Notes: generated by a model from the letters alone, not told the origin. Positions 9,165-18,613 are shown, counted from the stretch's first letter. The stretch is 64,000 nucleotides of DNA from Methylobacterium pseudosasicola (GCF_900114535.1 NZ_FOTK01000016.1:62001-126000); one strand, 5' to 3'. Translations and numbers: made by a program.

Positions 9165-9290
9165 CCACCCTGTCATTCCGGGGCGCCGAAGGCGAGCCCG
9201 GAATCCAGAAACGCCGACGGCGCAAAATCTTGCTGAACCTGCGTTTCTAGATTCCGGGCTCCGCTTCGCGGCCCCGGAATGACAGGGTGG
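9165..9290. repeat. Palindromic intergenic repeat element, type 1
   Basis: Two long arms, about 9165-9215 and 9241-9290, are inverted copies around CCACCCTGTCATTCCGGGGC. The middle contains paired GCGAGCCCGGAATC and GATTCCGGGCTC segments. It can fold into one large hairpin. Elements of this kind recur in many alphaproteobacterial genomes. It lies in the 561-bp gap between the glucosidase and the HAD gene. Confidence 0.8.
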
Positions 9291-9407
9291 AGGCTTGGGC
9301 GGCGGCGCAGGTTCTGGACCGTTGGGAGAAGCCCATGTCTCGATGCGGTGTTCTGGAAGCCTGTATGACCGCGTGATCGCAGTCGCAGGACGCTTCCCAT
9401 CGACTAG

Positions 9408-9545
9408 ATCCCACCCACACCTTCATCCTGAGGTGCTGCGCAGCAGCCTCGAAGGAGACCTCCGGGGACTGCGTGGCTGGCTGAAGGGCTCCTTCGAGGC
9501 CTCCGCTTCGCTCCGTCGCCTTAGGATGAGGGGGGTGGGTGGGAT
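9408..9545. repeat. Palindromic intergenic repeat element, type 2
   Basis: Outer arms ATCCCACCCACACC (from 9409) and GGGGTGGGTGGGAT (to 9545) are inverted, followed inwards by CTTCATCCTGAGG against CCTTAGGATGAGG, and GCCTCGAAGGAG against CTCCTTCGAGGC. It resembles a dispersed palindrome common in Hyphomicrobiales and is different from the type 1 element next to it. Confidence 0.8.
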
Positions 9546-9586
9546 AGACGCGTCAAACAGGTTCCGCGTGACCGCATTGAGCGCCG

Positions 9587-10252
9587 TCAGCCAACGGAAG
9601 CAATGCGCAACCCGTCCGGCCCGGCATCGACCGTCAGCGCCCGGTAATCCGGGATCGTCGCGTGCCGCGTCTCGATCGGCGCGTGGTGGGTGGCGGTGAC
9701 AACCACGACACTGGCGCCCGCCGCCTCGCCGGCCCGGATGCCGGCCGGGGCATCCTCGAACACCAGGCAATCCGCGGCCGCGACGCCCAGGCGCTCGGCG
9801 CCCAGCAGAAAACAATCCGGCGCGGGCTTGCCCTGATCGATATCCTCGGCGGCGACGAGCACGGCCGGGACCGGCATGGCGGCGGCCTCCAGGCGGCGCA
9901 GGGCGAGCTCCCGGGGCGCCGAGGTGACGATCGCCCAGCGCTCGGGCGGCAGCGCCTGCAGGAATGCCCGGGCGCCCGGGATCTCGGCGATGTCGCCGAC
10001 ATCCTCGATTTCCGCCCGCGTGATCGAAGCGGCCTCGGCCTCGGGATCGACGCCGGGCAAGCCGAGGCGGCGGATCGTGTCCACCGAGCGGATTCCGTGG
10101 ATCGTCGGCAGGAACCGCGCCACGTCGAGGCCGTGGCCTTGCGCCCAGCGCGTCCAGGCCCGCTCCGCCGAGGCGATCGAGCTGATGATCGTGCCGTCCA
10201 TGTCGAACAGCAAGGCGGCGAAGCGGCGCGTCGAGAGCGTGTCGAGACTCAT
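9587..10252 (-). CDS. HAD-superfamily phosphatase, beta-phosphoglucomutase-like
   Basis: A 221-residue cytosolic HAD hydrolase. Motif I is FDMDGT with nucleophile D17 and acid/base D19; motif II is VTSAPRE; motif III lies in DQGKPAPDCF and motif IV in VFEDAPAGIRAG. A helical cap sits between motifs I and II, as in subfamily IA sugar phosphatases and beta-phosphoglucomutases. The cap is typical of phosphatases acting on hexose or polyol phosphates, but the substrate cannot be read from the sequence. It stands alone on the minus strand. Confidence 0.88.
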   Translation of the reverse strand: MSLDTLSTRRFAALLFDMDGTIISSIASAERAWTRWAQGHGLDVARFLPTIHGIRSVDTIRRLGLPGVDPEAEAASITRAEIEDVGDIAEIPGARAFLQALPPERWAIVTSAPRELALRRLEAAAMPVPAVLVAAEDIDQGKPAPDCFLLGAERLGVAAADCLVFEDAPAGIRAGEAAGASVVVVTATHHAPIETRHATIPDYRALTVDAGPDGLRIASVG

Positions 10253-10335
10253 GCCCGAGGGCTACGCGGGCCGGGGCGGGCGGACAACCGCGCCGCACGC
10301 ACGGCCGCTGCCCGCCCGGTCGCCGTTGACCGGCC

Positions 10336-10572
10336 TCAGGACTCCTTGGTCTCGGAGCCGGGCGCCTGCCGGTTGGCCGCGTGGTCCTGGTACTGCTCGG
10401 TCTGGACCGCCTTGCCGTCGAGCCCGCGCTCGTCGCTGTGGCGGGACTTGTCCCGGTTGCTCAGGACCTCGTTCTCGCCGAGCACGCCGTCCGGCAGGTC
10501 GGTCATGCCGCCGCTGCCGGAGCCCTTGCCGTGACCGCCCGGGCCCATGTGGTGCTTGTCGGCCTTCGCCAT
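10336..10572 (-). CDS. Small hydrophilic protein
   Basis: A 78-residue protein rich in Gly, Lys, His, Asp and Glu, with an N-terminal HHMGPGGHGKGSGSGG stretch and no hydrophobic segment, so likely disordered. A GAGCG ribosome-like site precedes the ATG. It resembles in composition the three small proteins at 34.0-34.9 kb. I do not recognise a family. Real coding is suggested by the stretch of sensible residues and its placement, but this is not certain. Confidence 0.6.
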   Translation of the reverse strand: MAKADKHHMGPGGHGKGSGSGGMTDLPDGVLGENEVLSNRDKSRHSDERGLDGKAVQTEQYQDHAANRQAPGSETKES

Positions 10573-10761
10573 GTCGCGCTCCTCATTATCCTGGGGGTGT
10601 GGACGCCGGGAGATGGAGTCCGCGATCCGCAGGACAAGGCGGGGCCCGGCCGCCCCGTGGCCGCAGGGGCGAGCGCTTCACGGGCCGACGCCGATGGTGT
10701 AGCGCGGAGATAATCCTGGGCCGGATCCGGTCCTGCACGCGCGAAAACCCGTATCAGACCC

Positions 10762-11601
10762 ATGCCGAGCCGCATCGACGCTACCTTCGCCCGCGCCCGC
10801 GCGGAGAACCGGGCCGTCCTCGTCACCTACGTGATGGCGGGCGACCCCGACCCGGAGACCTCCCTGGAGGTGCTGAAGGCGCTGCCCGGCGCCGGCGCCG
10901 ACATCCTGGAATTCGGCCTGCCTTTCACCGACCCGATGGCGGACGGTCCGGCGATCCAGGCCGCGGGCCTGCGCGCCCTCAAGGCCGGCCAGGGCGTGGC
11001 CGGAACCCTCGACCTCGTGCGCCGCTTCCGCGCCGAGAACGACGGCACCCCGATCGTGCTGATGGGCTATTTCAACCCGATCCACACCTACGGGGTCGAG
11101 CGGTTCCTGGACGACGCAGTGGCCGCCGGGGTCGACGGGCTGATCGTGGTCGACCTGCCGCCGGAAGAGGATTCCGAGCTGTGCCTGCCGGCGCTCGCCA
11201 AGGGGCTCGCCTTCATCCGGCTCGCCACGCCGACCACCGACGAGCGGCGCCTCCCGGCCGTGCTCGCGAACACCGCCGGCTTCGTCTACTACGTGTCGAT
11301 CACCGGGATCACCGGCACGGCGACGCCGGATTTCGGCAAGGTCTCCGAGGCAGTCGCCCGCATCCGCCGCCACACCGACCTGCCCGTGGTGGTGGGCTTC
11401 GGGGTGAAGACGGGCGCCCACGCGGCGGCGATCGCCAAGGGCGCCGACGGCGTCGTGGTCGGCTCGGCGCTGGTGGACACCCTGGTCCGCTCGCTGGATT
11501 CCGAGGGGCGGCCGCAGCCCGGCACCGTCCCGGCCGTGGCGGAGCTGGTGCGGGAGCTGGCCTCCGGCGTCCGCGCGGGCGGCGTGGGCCGGGCGGCCTG
11601 A
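10762..11601 (+). CDS. trpA: Tryptophan synthase alpha subunit
   Basis: Catalyses indole release from indole-3-glycerol phosphate and works in complex with TrpB. The 279-residue length is normal. Catalytic E50 and D61 lie in DILEFGLPFTDPMADG, and the loop YYVSITGITG and the phosphate-binding region VGFGVKT are present. The ribosome site is weak. trpB and trpF, usually just upstream in relatives, are not in this position: the upstream gene is the small hydrophilic protein on the opposite strand. Confidence 0.97.
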   Translation: MPSRIDATFARARAENRAVLVTYVMAGDPDPETSLEVLKALPGAGADILEFGLPFTDPMADGPAIQAAGLRALKAGQGVAGTLDLVRRFRAENDGTPIVLMGYFNPIHTYGVERFLDDAVAAGVDGLIVVDLPPEEDSELCLPALAKGLAFIRLATPTTDERRLPAVLANTAGFVYYVSITGITGTATPDFGKVSEAVARIRRHTDLPVVVGFGVKTGAHAAAIAKGADGVVVGSALVDTLVRSLDSEGRPQPGTVPAVAELVRELASGVRAGGVGRAA

Positions 11602-11683
11602 GCCAGGGTTTCCGACGCCCCCTGGCGCTGGGGGATCCACCACCTGATATCAGCGCGAGCTTGAAGCGAACGGACGCGAGTCG

Positions 11684-12580
11684 ATGGTCGAACCGATGAA
11701 CTGGATTTCGGAGGTGGTGCGCCCCCGGATCAAGACCCTGTTCAAGCGCGAGACGCCGGAGAACCTCTGGGTCAAGTGCCCGGATACCGGCCAGATGGTG
11801 TTCCACAAGGAGGTGGAGGCCAATCACTGGGTGATCCCCGGCTCCGAGCATCACCTCAAGATGAGCGCCGCCGCGCGTCTCAAGATGATGTTCGACGAGG
11901 GCACCTGGATCGACGTGGCGCTGCCCGAGGTCGCCGTCGACCCGCTGAAGTTCCGCGACGAGAAGCGCTACGTCGACCGCCTGAAGGAGGCCCGCGCCAA
12001 GACCGGCCTGCAGGACGCGTTCAAGATCGGCTTCGGCCGGGTCGGCGGCCTGCCCATGACCCTGGCGGCACAGGAATTCGGCTTCATGGCCGGCTCGCTG
12101 GGCATGGCGGCGGGCGAGGCCTTCGTGCGCGGCGCCGAGACGGCGCTGGAGAAGCGCACCCCCTACGTGCTGTTCTCGGCCTCCGGCGGCGCCCGCATGC
12201 AGGAGGGCATCCTGTCCCTGATGCAGATGCCCCGGACCACCGTGGCGGTGCGCCGGCTCAACGCCGCGCGCCTGCCCTACATCGTGGTGCTGACCAACCC
12301 GACCACGGGCGGCGTCACCGCCTCCTACGCGATGCTCGGCGACGTGCATCTGGCCGAGCCGGGCGCGCTGATCTGCTTCGCCGGCCCCCGGGTGATCGAG
12401 CAGACCATCCGCGAAAAGCTGCCGGACGGGTTCCAGCGGGCGGAGTACCTGCGCGAGCACGGCATGGTCGATCAGGTGGTCCACCGGCACGCCCTGAAGG
12501 AGACGATCACCCGGCTCTGCGGCCTGCTAACCAACGCCGCCACGGCCGAGGCGCCGGGTCCCGCCCAGGCCGCGGCCTAA
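11684..12580 (+). CDS. accD: Acetyl-CoA carboxylase carboxyltransferase subunit beta
   Basis: Beta subunit of the carboxyltransferase that, with AccA, transfers CO2 from biotin to acetyl-CoA in fatty-acid synthesis. The 298-residue protein has the crotonase-like core, with FSASGGARMQEG and NPTTGGVTASYAMLGD. The zinc ribbon is eroded: of the four cysteines in E. coli AccD only C32 remains, the others being Thr, Ile and Ser, a pattern known in Hyphomicrobiales. ATG at 11696 (MNWISEVV) is an equally likely start. folC follows after 9 nt, as in many alphaproteobacteria. Confidence 0.97.
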   Translation: MVEPMNWISEVVRPRIKTLFKRETPENLWVKCPDTGQMVFHKEVEANHWVIPGSEHHLKMSAAARLKMMFDEGTWIDVALPEVAVDPLKFRDEKRYVDRLKEARAKTGLQDAFKIGFGRVGGLPMTLAAQEFGFMAGSLGMAAGEAFVRGAETALEKRTPYVLFSASGGARMQEGILSLMQMPRTTVAVRRLNAARLPYIVVLTNPTTGGVTASYAMLGDVHLAEPGALICFAGPRVIEQTIREKLPDGFQRAEYLREHGMVDQVVHRHALKETITRLCGLLTNAATAEAPGPAQAAA

Positions 12581-12589
12581 GCCCGGCGC

Positions 12590-13915
12590 ATGGCCTCCTC
12601 CGACGCCCTCATGGCGCGATTCCTCGCGCTCCATCCGCGCACCATCGACCTGTCGCTGGGCCGGATCGAGCGGCTGCTGTCCCGGCTGAACCACCCGGAG
12701 CGGCGCCTGCCGCCGGTGATCCACGTCGCCGGGACCAACGGCAAGGGATCGACCATCGCGTTCATGCGGGCGATCCTCGAAGCCGGGGGCCTGGCCGCGC
12801 ATGTCTACACCTCGCCGCATCTCGTTCGGTTCCACGAGCGGATCCGGCTCGGCGGGATCGGCGGCGGCCAGTTCGTGGACGAGGACCGGCTGGCCGACGC
12901 GTTCTCGCGCTGCGAGGCTGCCAATGCCGGCGAGCCAATCACCATGTTCGAGATCACCACGGCGGCGGCGTTGCTGCTGTTCTCGGCGAGCCCGGCCGAC
13001 GTGCTGCTCCTTGAGGTCGGGTTGGGCGGACGCCTCGACGCCACCAACGTCATCGCCCAGCCGGCCTGCGCGGTCGTGACCCCGATCGGGCGCGACCATG
13101 CCGAGTATCTCGGCGACACGGTCGAGTCGGTGGCTGCCGAGAAGGCCGGGATCTTCAAGCGCGGCTGCCCGGCTGTGATCGCCGCGCAGGACTACGCCGA
13201 GGCCGATGCCGTGCTGTGCCGGCACGCCGAAGCCGTGGGAGCGGGGCCGATCCTGGTCGGCAACCAGGATTTCTCCGTCCATGAAGAGCGCGGCCGCATG
13301 GTCTACCAGGACGAGACCGACCTGTTCGACCTGCCCCGGCCGCGGCTCGCCGGGCGCCACCAGCTGGTCAATGCCGGCACCGCGATCACGGCTTTGCGGG
13401 CGGCCGGTTTCGGCGATATCGGCAACGCCGCCTTGGAGCGGGGTCTCACCGAGGTCGACTGGCCCGGGCGGTTGCAGCGGCTCGGCCGCGGGCGGCTCGC
13501 GGCGCAGCTCGATCCCGGCGCCGAGCTGTGGCTCGACGGCGGCCACAATATCGACGGCGGCCGGATTCTCGCCGCCGCCATGGCCGATCTCGGCGAGCGC
13601 AGCGACGTGCCTCTGGTACTGATCGTCGGCCTGCTCAGCACGAAGGACGCCGATGGCTTCCTGCGCAACTTCGTCGGCCTGGCCCGGGCGCTGATCGCGG
13701 TCCCGATCACCACCTCCATGGCCGCCCGGCCGGCCGAGGAGGTGGCGCGGATCGGTGAGAGCGTCGGTCTCTCGACCCGGACCGCCCCGAGCATCGAGGC
13801 CGCGCTCGGTCAGGTGAAGGACATCGCCTTCGAGCAGCCGCCGCGGATCCTGATCTGCGGCTCGCTCTACCTCGCCGGTCTGGTGCTGGCCGCCAACGAC
13901 ACGCCGCCCGTCTAA
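12590..13915 (+). CDS. folC: Dihydrofolate synthase / folylpolyglutamate synthase
   Basis: Adds glutamate to dihydropteroate and then to reduced folates. The 441-residue Mur-ligase-type protein has the P-loop HVAGTNGKGST near residue 44, the omega-loop Mg site LLLEVGLGGRLDATN, and the C-terminal WLDGGHN motif. It begins 9 nt after accD and is likely co-transcribed with it and perhaps trpA. Length and motifs are normal. Confidence 0.96.
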   Translation: MASSDALMARFLALHPRTIDLSLGRIERLLSRLNHPERRLPPVIHVAGTNGKGSTIAFMRAILEAGGLAAHVYTSPHLVRFHERIRLGGIGGGQFVDEDRLADAFSRCEAANAGEPITMFEITTAAALLLFSASPADVLLLEVGLGGRLDATNVIAQPACAVVTPIGRDHAEYLGDTVESVAAEKAGIFKRGCPAVIAAQDYAEADAVLCRHAEAVGAGPILVGNQDFSVHEERGRMVYQDETDLFDLPRPRLAGRHQLVNAGTAITALRAAGFGDIGNAALERGLTEVDWPGRLQRLGRGRLAAQLDPGAELWLDGGHNIDGGRILAAAMADLGERSDVPLVLIVGLLSTKDADGFLRNFVGLARALIAVPITTSMAARPAEEVARIGESVGLSTRTAPSIEAALGQVKDIAFEQPPRILICGSLYLAGLVLAANDTPPV

Positions 13916-13951
13916 GTCGCGTCAAGCCGCTGTCTTCGGCACTGGCTTGTC

Positions 13952-13980
13952 TTGAACTATTTGGTTAGCCGCCCGCTAAT
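13952..13980 (+). promoter_or_regulatory. Candidate sigma70 promoter of the porin gene
   Basis: TTGAAC, a 17-nt spacer and GCTAAT. It would give a 5' leader of about 135 nt for the porin at 14123, a plausible length for an abundant outer-membrane protein transcript. The -10 box is imperfect. Confidence 0.35.
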
Positions 13981-14122
13981 CGCCGTTGATTCGCCGCATT
14001 CGACCGCGCGAAATGCCGCGAACGGCCACGCTTTCCCCGTGCTGTGGCAGCGAAGCTACATCCCCCGCAGGTCCGATCCCATAGCTTGGGCGTCGATCGG
14101 GCTTGTGCTGGGGATCACTGGA

Positions 14123-15022
14123 ATGAAGACGCTTCTCACCTCTCTCGCGGCGTTCACGGCGCTCACCGCCGCCGCTACCGCTGCCGACCTGCCGCGCCGC
14201 GCGGCGCCGCCGCCGGTGTTCACCCCCGTCCCGGTGTTCACCTGGACCGGCTTCTACTTCGGTATCAACGCCGGCTACGCGTTCGACGCCAGCGACACCG
14301 ACAGCAACCGCGGCTTCGTGCAGACCGCCGGCAGCCCGGCCGTTCTCGGCGCCAACGGCCTCGTGCCGTACCGCGCCCTGGCGCCGCTCGGCTCGTCGCT
14401 GATTTACAACCGGAACAACCGCGAAGGCTTCTCCGGCGGTGGTCAGATCGGCTACAACTACCAGTTCACCCCGGGCTCGGGCGTCGTGATCGGCTTCGAG
14501 GCCGACGCGCAGTACCTCGATTTCGGCGGCCGTCCGCGCTACGCCACGAACGCCGCCGCCATCAACCCGGGCTTCATCCCGGTCAACGGCACCCTGAACA
14601 CGCTGGACTTCTTCGGCACCGTGCGCGGCCGTCTCGGCTACGCCTTCGACAAGACCCTCGTGTACGCCACCGGCGGTTTCGCTTACGCCACCGGCGACCA
14701 GGGCACCCAGGGCGTCGCCTTCCAGAACTTCGCTGGCCGTCGCGATGACTTCAAGACCGGCTACACGGTCGGCGGCGGCGCCGAGTTCGCGCTCCCCACC
14801 GACTCGTTCCTGAACTTCTTCCGCTCGTCGGCCGTGACGTTCAAGGTCGAAGGTCTGTACGTGAGCCTGGACCGCAACCGCACCGGCCTGCCGCTGGTCG
14901 GCGCCGCCCTCAACACCGGCGCCGTCCTGCCGGTCTACGCCGTCACCGGCAACACCAGCCGCAACACGAACGACTTCGCCGTCGTCCGCGCCGGCCTGAA
15001 CTACAAGTTCGGCTCGTACTAA
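14123..15022 (+). CDS. Outer-membrane beta-barrel porin (Omp25/Omp31 family)
   Basis: A 299-residue outer-membrane protein. A classical signal peptide (residues 1-20, ending TAAATA|AD) is followed by the family opening WTGFYFGINAGYAFD. The barrel has alternating aromatic/Gly strands, GQIGYNYQF and RGRLGYAFDKTLVYATGGFA, and ends in the terminal aromatic strand RAGLNYKFGSY. Reading from 13952 would hide the signal peptide, so the start at 14123 is preferred. Codon use is strongly biased to frequent codons, suggesting high expression. Two hairpins follow. Confidence 0.93.
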   Translation: MKTLLTSLAAFTALTAAATAADLPRRAAPPPVFTPVPVFTWTGFYFGINAGYAFDASDTDSNRGFVQTAGSPAVLGANGLVPYRALAPLGSSLIYNRNNREGFSGGGQIGYNYQFTPGSGVVIGFEADAQYLDFGGRPRYATNAAAINPGFIPVNGTLNTLDFFGTVRGRLGYAFDKTLVYATGGFAYATGDQGTQGVAFQNFAGRRDDFKTGYTVGGGAEFALPTDSFLNFFRSSAVTFKVEGLYVSLDRNRTGLPLVGAALNTGAVLPVYAVTGNTSRNTNDFAVVRAGLNYKFGSY

Positions 15023-15034
15023 GACCACTGCCTA

Positions 15035-15055
15035 GGCTCCCGGTCACCGGGAGCC
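15035..15055 (+). terminator. Hairpin downstream of the porin gene
   Basis: A perfect 9-bp stem (GGCTCCCGG / CCGGGAGCC) with a 3-nt loop, 13 nt after the porin stop. No T-run follows, so it may protect the mRNA 3' end or help termination. Confidence 0.55.
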
Positions 15056-15109
15056 CCCCTCCGTAGCTGAAGGTGCGGAGGGGAGTTGAGGTGCCAAGAT
15101 CGAACACAG

Positions 15110-15140
15110 GATCCCGGGCTCGCGCCCGGGATCTTTTTTT
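15110..15140 (+). terminator. Rho-independent terminator
   Basis: A 9-bp stem (GATCCCGGG / CCCGGGATC) with a short loop, followed directly by seven T residues. This is the strongest terminator in the window and ends the porin transcript. Confidence 0.88.
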
Positions 15141-15306
15141 GTCTAAATTCGCCCCGGCACCGGATCGATCGAATATCAGATCCTTCTCAGTCACAGGAGG
15201 CAAGATCGAAATCCTCATGGTTTTAGATCTTGCCATGAATGTTTAGATTTATCGGAAAACGACTTTCTATGCGGGCTTTTTTCTATTGTGATCTGCGCTT
15301 TGACTT

Positions 15307-15334
15307 TTGACGTATTTATCTCAATGCTTATAAA
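15307..15334 (+). promoter_or_regulatory. Candidate sigma70 promoter of the chemoreceptor
   Basis: TTGACG, 16-nt spacer, TATAAA, about 33 bp upstream of the chemoreceptor ATG. It lies in an AT-rich 225-bp stretch after the terminator. Confidence 0.6.
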
Positions 15335-15366
15335 TTTATCCGGCGTGCACCGAATCGGAGGCCGGC

Positions 15367-17409
15367 ATGACGTTCAGGACAAGCCTGGGCAATCAACTCG
15401 CGATCGCGACCGGCGGCGCGGTGGCGCTCGTCATCCTCGGCTTGCTGGTGATCTCCGGATGGAATGCCGACGCGCGCATCCGGGCGGATGTCACGGCTCA
15501 GGCGACGGAACAGGCCTCCGGTTTCGCCGGACGGGTCTCGACCGAGATCGCCGAGCCCATCTCCGCGGCCGTCAGCATGACGGCCGGCCTCTCGGCCCTG
15601 ATCGAGACCCGCTCGGCGAAGCGTTCGGACATCATCGCCGTCACCCGATCCGTGCTGCAGAGCTATCCGGTCGTCTTCGGCGCCTGGGCCGCCGAGTCGA
15701 TCGACCGGCGCCTCGGGACGAAGGTCGCGGGGGACGAGGCGGCCAACAAGGCCGGCTTGTTCACGCCGTACTGGACCAAGACGACGGCGGATTCGACCGA
15801 GTTCGCCACCTTCGAGATCGATCCGAAGCAGCTCTGGTATGCCGTGCCGATCGCGACGGGGAAGAGCCTCCTCACCGAGCCGTATCGGAGCACCAAGGGC
15901 GATCTGATCACCTCCATCTCGGTGCCGCTCCGGTCGGAGGGCGCCATCGTCGGCGTCGCAGACCTCGATATCAAGCTCAGCCGGCTACAAGAGATGTTCA
16001 GCAGCTTTCACCCGTTCGGCAGCGGCCGGGTGACGCTGCTGTCGGGCGCCGGCAACTGGCTCGTTCCGCCGAGCCAGGATCTCGAGACCAAGGCCTATGA
16101 CGGCGCCGGCGCGAGCGAGCTGAAGGCCGCCCTCGCGGACGGACGGATGCGCGTGGTCACCGACGGGCTCGGCGGCGCATTGCGGCTGATCTACCCGTTC
16201 ACCGTGCCGAACATGAACACGATGTGGGCGCTGGCCGTCGATGTGCCGGCGACCGTCCTGTCCGAACCCGTCGAGCAAGACCGGAGGGAGATCGTCCTGC
16301 GCGGATGCATCCTGCTGGCGGCGGTCCTGCTCGTGGTCGTCCTGACGACACGCCTCCTCGTGACCAAGCCCTTGGCCGAAGCGGCCTGGATCGTGGAGGC
16401 TCTGATCGGCCGCCAGTACGACGTCGCCGTGCCGAACACGGAGCGGCGGGACGAGATCGGCACGATCAGCCGGGCGCTGGCGCTGTTCCGGGACACGGCG
16501 CGGGAGACGGAGCGGTTGAAGGCCGAGCAGGAGGCGCTTCAGCGTAGGCAGGAAGCCCGCATGGCGCTGATCCAGCAGCATTCCGAGACTTTCGATCGCC
16601 GCATCACGGCGCTGACCGACACGGTGCTCGGCCTCGTCACCGATCTCGATGCGGCCTCCTCCGACCTGTCGAAGCAGGCGCAGTCGACCAGCGAGCGCAG
16701 CGTCTCGGTCGCGGCCGCCTCGGAGCAGGCCTCGGCCAATGTCGGGACGATCGCGGCGGCGGCCGAGGAATTGCTGGCCTCTGTCAACGAGATCGGCCGC
16801 CAGGTCGGTGTATCCGCAGAGATCACCGGGGACGCGGTGAACCAGGCCCGGGCGGCGAACGGCAAGGTCGGCGGCCTGACCGATGCAGCCCATCGCATCG
16901 AGGAGGTCATCCAGCTGATCAAGGGCATCGCCGGGCGGACCAATCTGCTCGCTCTCAACGCGACGATCGAAGCGGCGCGTGCCGGCGAGGCCGGGCGGGG
17001 CTTCGCGATCGTCGCCACGGAGGTCAAGGACCTCGCCGGGCAGACGGCGCGCGCGACGGAGGAGATCGCGCAGCAGATCGAGGCGGTCCAATCCGGGACG
17101 AAGGACGCCGTCCAGGCGATCCTGGCCATCTCGGATGTCATCGGGAAGATCAGCGACGTCACCCTGTCGATCCGCGAGGCGGCGGATCACCAGGGCTTGG
17201 CCGTGCGCGAGATCGCCCAGAATATCCAGAGCGCGTCCGCCGGCACGCGGGACGTCTCGACCAGCATTTCGGATGTCTCGAAATCCGCCGATGGGACGGG
17301 TCAGGCCGCCAAGGTCGTCAGTTCCGCCGCCCTCGTCCTGCAGGGCAAGTCCACCGAGCTGCGCCAGGAGGTCGTGACCTTCCTGACGCGGGTTCGTGAA
17401 GCCGGCTAA
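15367..17409 (+). CDS. Methyl-accepting chemotaxis protein with Cache sensor
   Basis: A 680-residue inner-membrane chemoreceptor. TM1 is residues about 11-32, a periplasmic double-Cache-like sensor runs to about 305, and TM2 is about 309-333. A HAMP domain follows and then the cytoplasmic signalling domain. The highly conserved tip is at about residues 513-565, containing IAGRTNLLALNATIEAARAG and GFAIVATEVKDLAGQTARA. A GGAGG ribosome site precedes the ATG. No C-terminal CheR-binding pentapeptide is present. No che genes are adjacent. The ligand is unknown; Cache domains often bind amino acids or organic acids. Confidence 0.95.
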   Translation: MTFRTSLGNQLAIATGGAVALVILGLLVISGWNADARIRADVTAQATEQASGFAGRVSTEIAEPISAAVSMTAGLSALIETRSAKRSDIIAVTRSVLQSYPVVFGAWAAESIDRRLGTKVAGDEAANKAGLFTPYWTKTTADSTEFATFEIDPKQLWYAVPIATGKSLLTEPYRSTKGDLITSISVPLRSEGAIVGVADLDIKLSRLQEMFSSFHPFGSGRVTLLSGAGNWLVPPSQDLETKAYDGAGASELKAALADGRMRVVTDGLGGALRLIYPFTVPNMNTMWALAVDVPATVLSEPVEQDRREIVLRGCILLAAVLLVVVLTTRLLVTKPLAEAAWIVEALIGRQYDVAVPNTERRDEIGTISRALALFRDTARETERLKAEQEALQRRQEARMALIQQHSETFDRRITALTDTVLGLVTDLDAASSDLSKQAQSTSERSVSVAAASEQASANVGTIAAAAEELLASVNEIGRQVGVSAEITGDAVNQARAANGKVGGLTDAAHRIEEVIQLIKGIAGRTNLLALNATIEAARAGEAGRGFAIVATEVKDLAGQTARATEEIAQQIEAVQSGTKDAVQAILAISDVIGKISDVTLSIREAADHQGLAVREIAQNIQSASAGTRDVSTSISDVSKSADGTGQAAKVVSSAALVLQGKSTELRQEVVTFLTRVREAG

Positions 17410-17596
17410 AGCCGGTTCGATCCTTCGGTGCGCGCTGGCGCGGGCGTCTCAGAGGCAGTCAGTTCTTCGGTTCTTCACCGCGCGGCGGACGGTGCCGCGT
17501 TCTTTGCGACCTTCCCTGAACAGGCGCAAAGCGCTTCCTTTTCGGAGCGGATTGCCGGCTCCACAGATCTCTGAGGCCGATCACGAAGCGCCACGC

Positions 17597-17697
17597 GCCC
17601 CCTCTCCCACACGGGAGAGGGTTGGGGTGAGGGATGCGCTTTACCCGGAAAGACCTGTCCCCTCACCCTGTCCCTCTCCCGCATGGGAGAGGGGACC
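17597..17697. repeat. Inverted pair of GGGAGAGGG palindromic repeats
   Basis: Unit 1 (17597-17633) is CCCTCTCCC, a short loop and GGGAGAGGG, then TTGGGGTGAGGG. Unit 2 (17658-17697) is the same unit in the opposite orientation with ATGC/CATG-type loop variants. The pair can form two small hairpins or one large one. Such units are widespread REP-like elements in Proteobacteria. The whole 524-bp gap 17410-17933 holds no gene that I can support. Confidence 0.8.
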
Positions 17698-17877
17698 AGC
17701 GCCTCGTCTTGGTGCGCAGGCCGGCCCATGGCCTCAGCAGCGTTCGTCACATCGAGGGCCGATGGGCGACCGATCTGAAGGACTCACAAGCTCTCGGGAG
17801 GAGGGGGAAGAACGCGGTCAAACAGGCTCGAAACCTGTGCGCTGCCGCGCCGGCCGATCACCATTGCCGATCTTGGC

Positions 17878-17908
17878 GCGTTCGGCCTTCGATAGGAAGG
17901 CCGAACGC
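17878..17908 (-). terminator. Strong hairpin between chemoreceptor and trxA
   Basis: A perfect 13-bp stem (GCGTTCGGCCTTC / GAAGGCCGAACGC) with a 5-nt loop, 25 bp beyond the trxA stop. It lies between convergent genes and may serve both. No T-run follows on either strand. Confidence 0.6.
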
Positions 17909-17933
17909 AGTCCCGGCCCCAGCCGGGCAAAGG

Positions 17934-18257
<324 letters not shown>

Positions 18258-18502
18258 AACGTCACCTTTCGGATGTGGCCGCCGGTGAGGCGGCCTCGGA
18301 CGGGCAGGGGCCCGCGCGGTTCGATCAGAATTGGCGACGGCCCGCCGCCCGGTCAAGCAGTCCGCCCACCGATGCATGGGGGTGCCTCGAAGGGCGCATT
18401 GCGATGTGCGCTGGCGCATGTCGGGTGGGGAAGCAGGCGGGAGAAGACCCTTCCAAACGGTGCCGCCGCCTTGCAGCTTTCTTCCTTGGCACCCGCGCTC
18501 CA

Positions 18503-18596
18503 CCGTCATTGCGAGCGCAGCGAAGCAACCTAGGGCGGCGCGCGATCTCCATACGTGACGCATCACTGGGTTGCTTCGCTGCGCTCGCAATGACGG
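18503..18596. repeat. 94-bp palindromic repeat, copy A
   Basis: Arms CCGTCATTGCGAGCGCAGCG (from 18503) and the reverse complement ending at 18596 surround a GC-rich core. A near-identical 94-bp copy lies at 42665-42758. It occupies most of the interesting part of the addA-trxA gap (18258-18613), where no gene is seen. Confidence 0.88.
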
Positions 18597-18613
18597 TGTG
18601 AGGTGGGCGCCCG

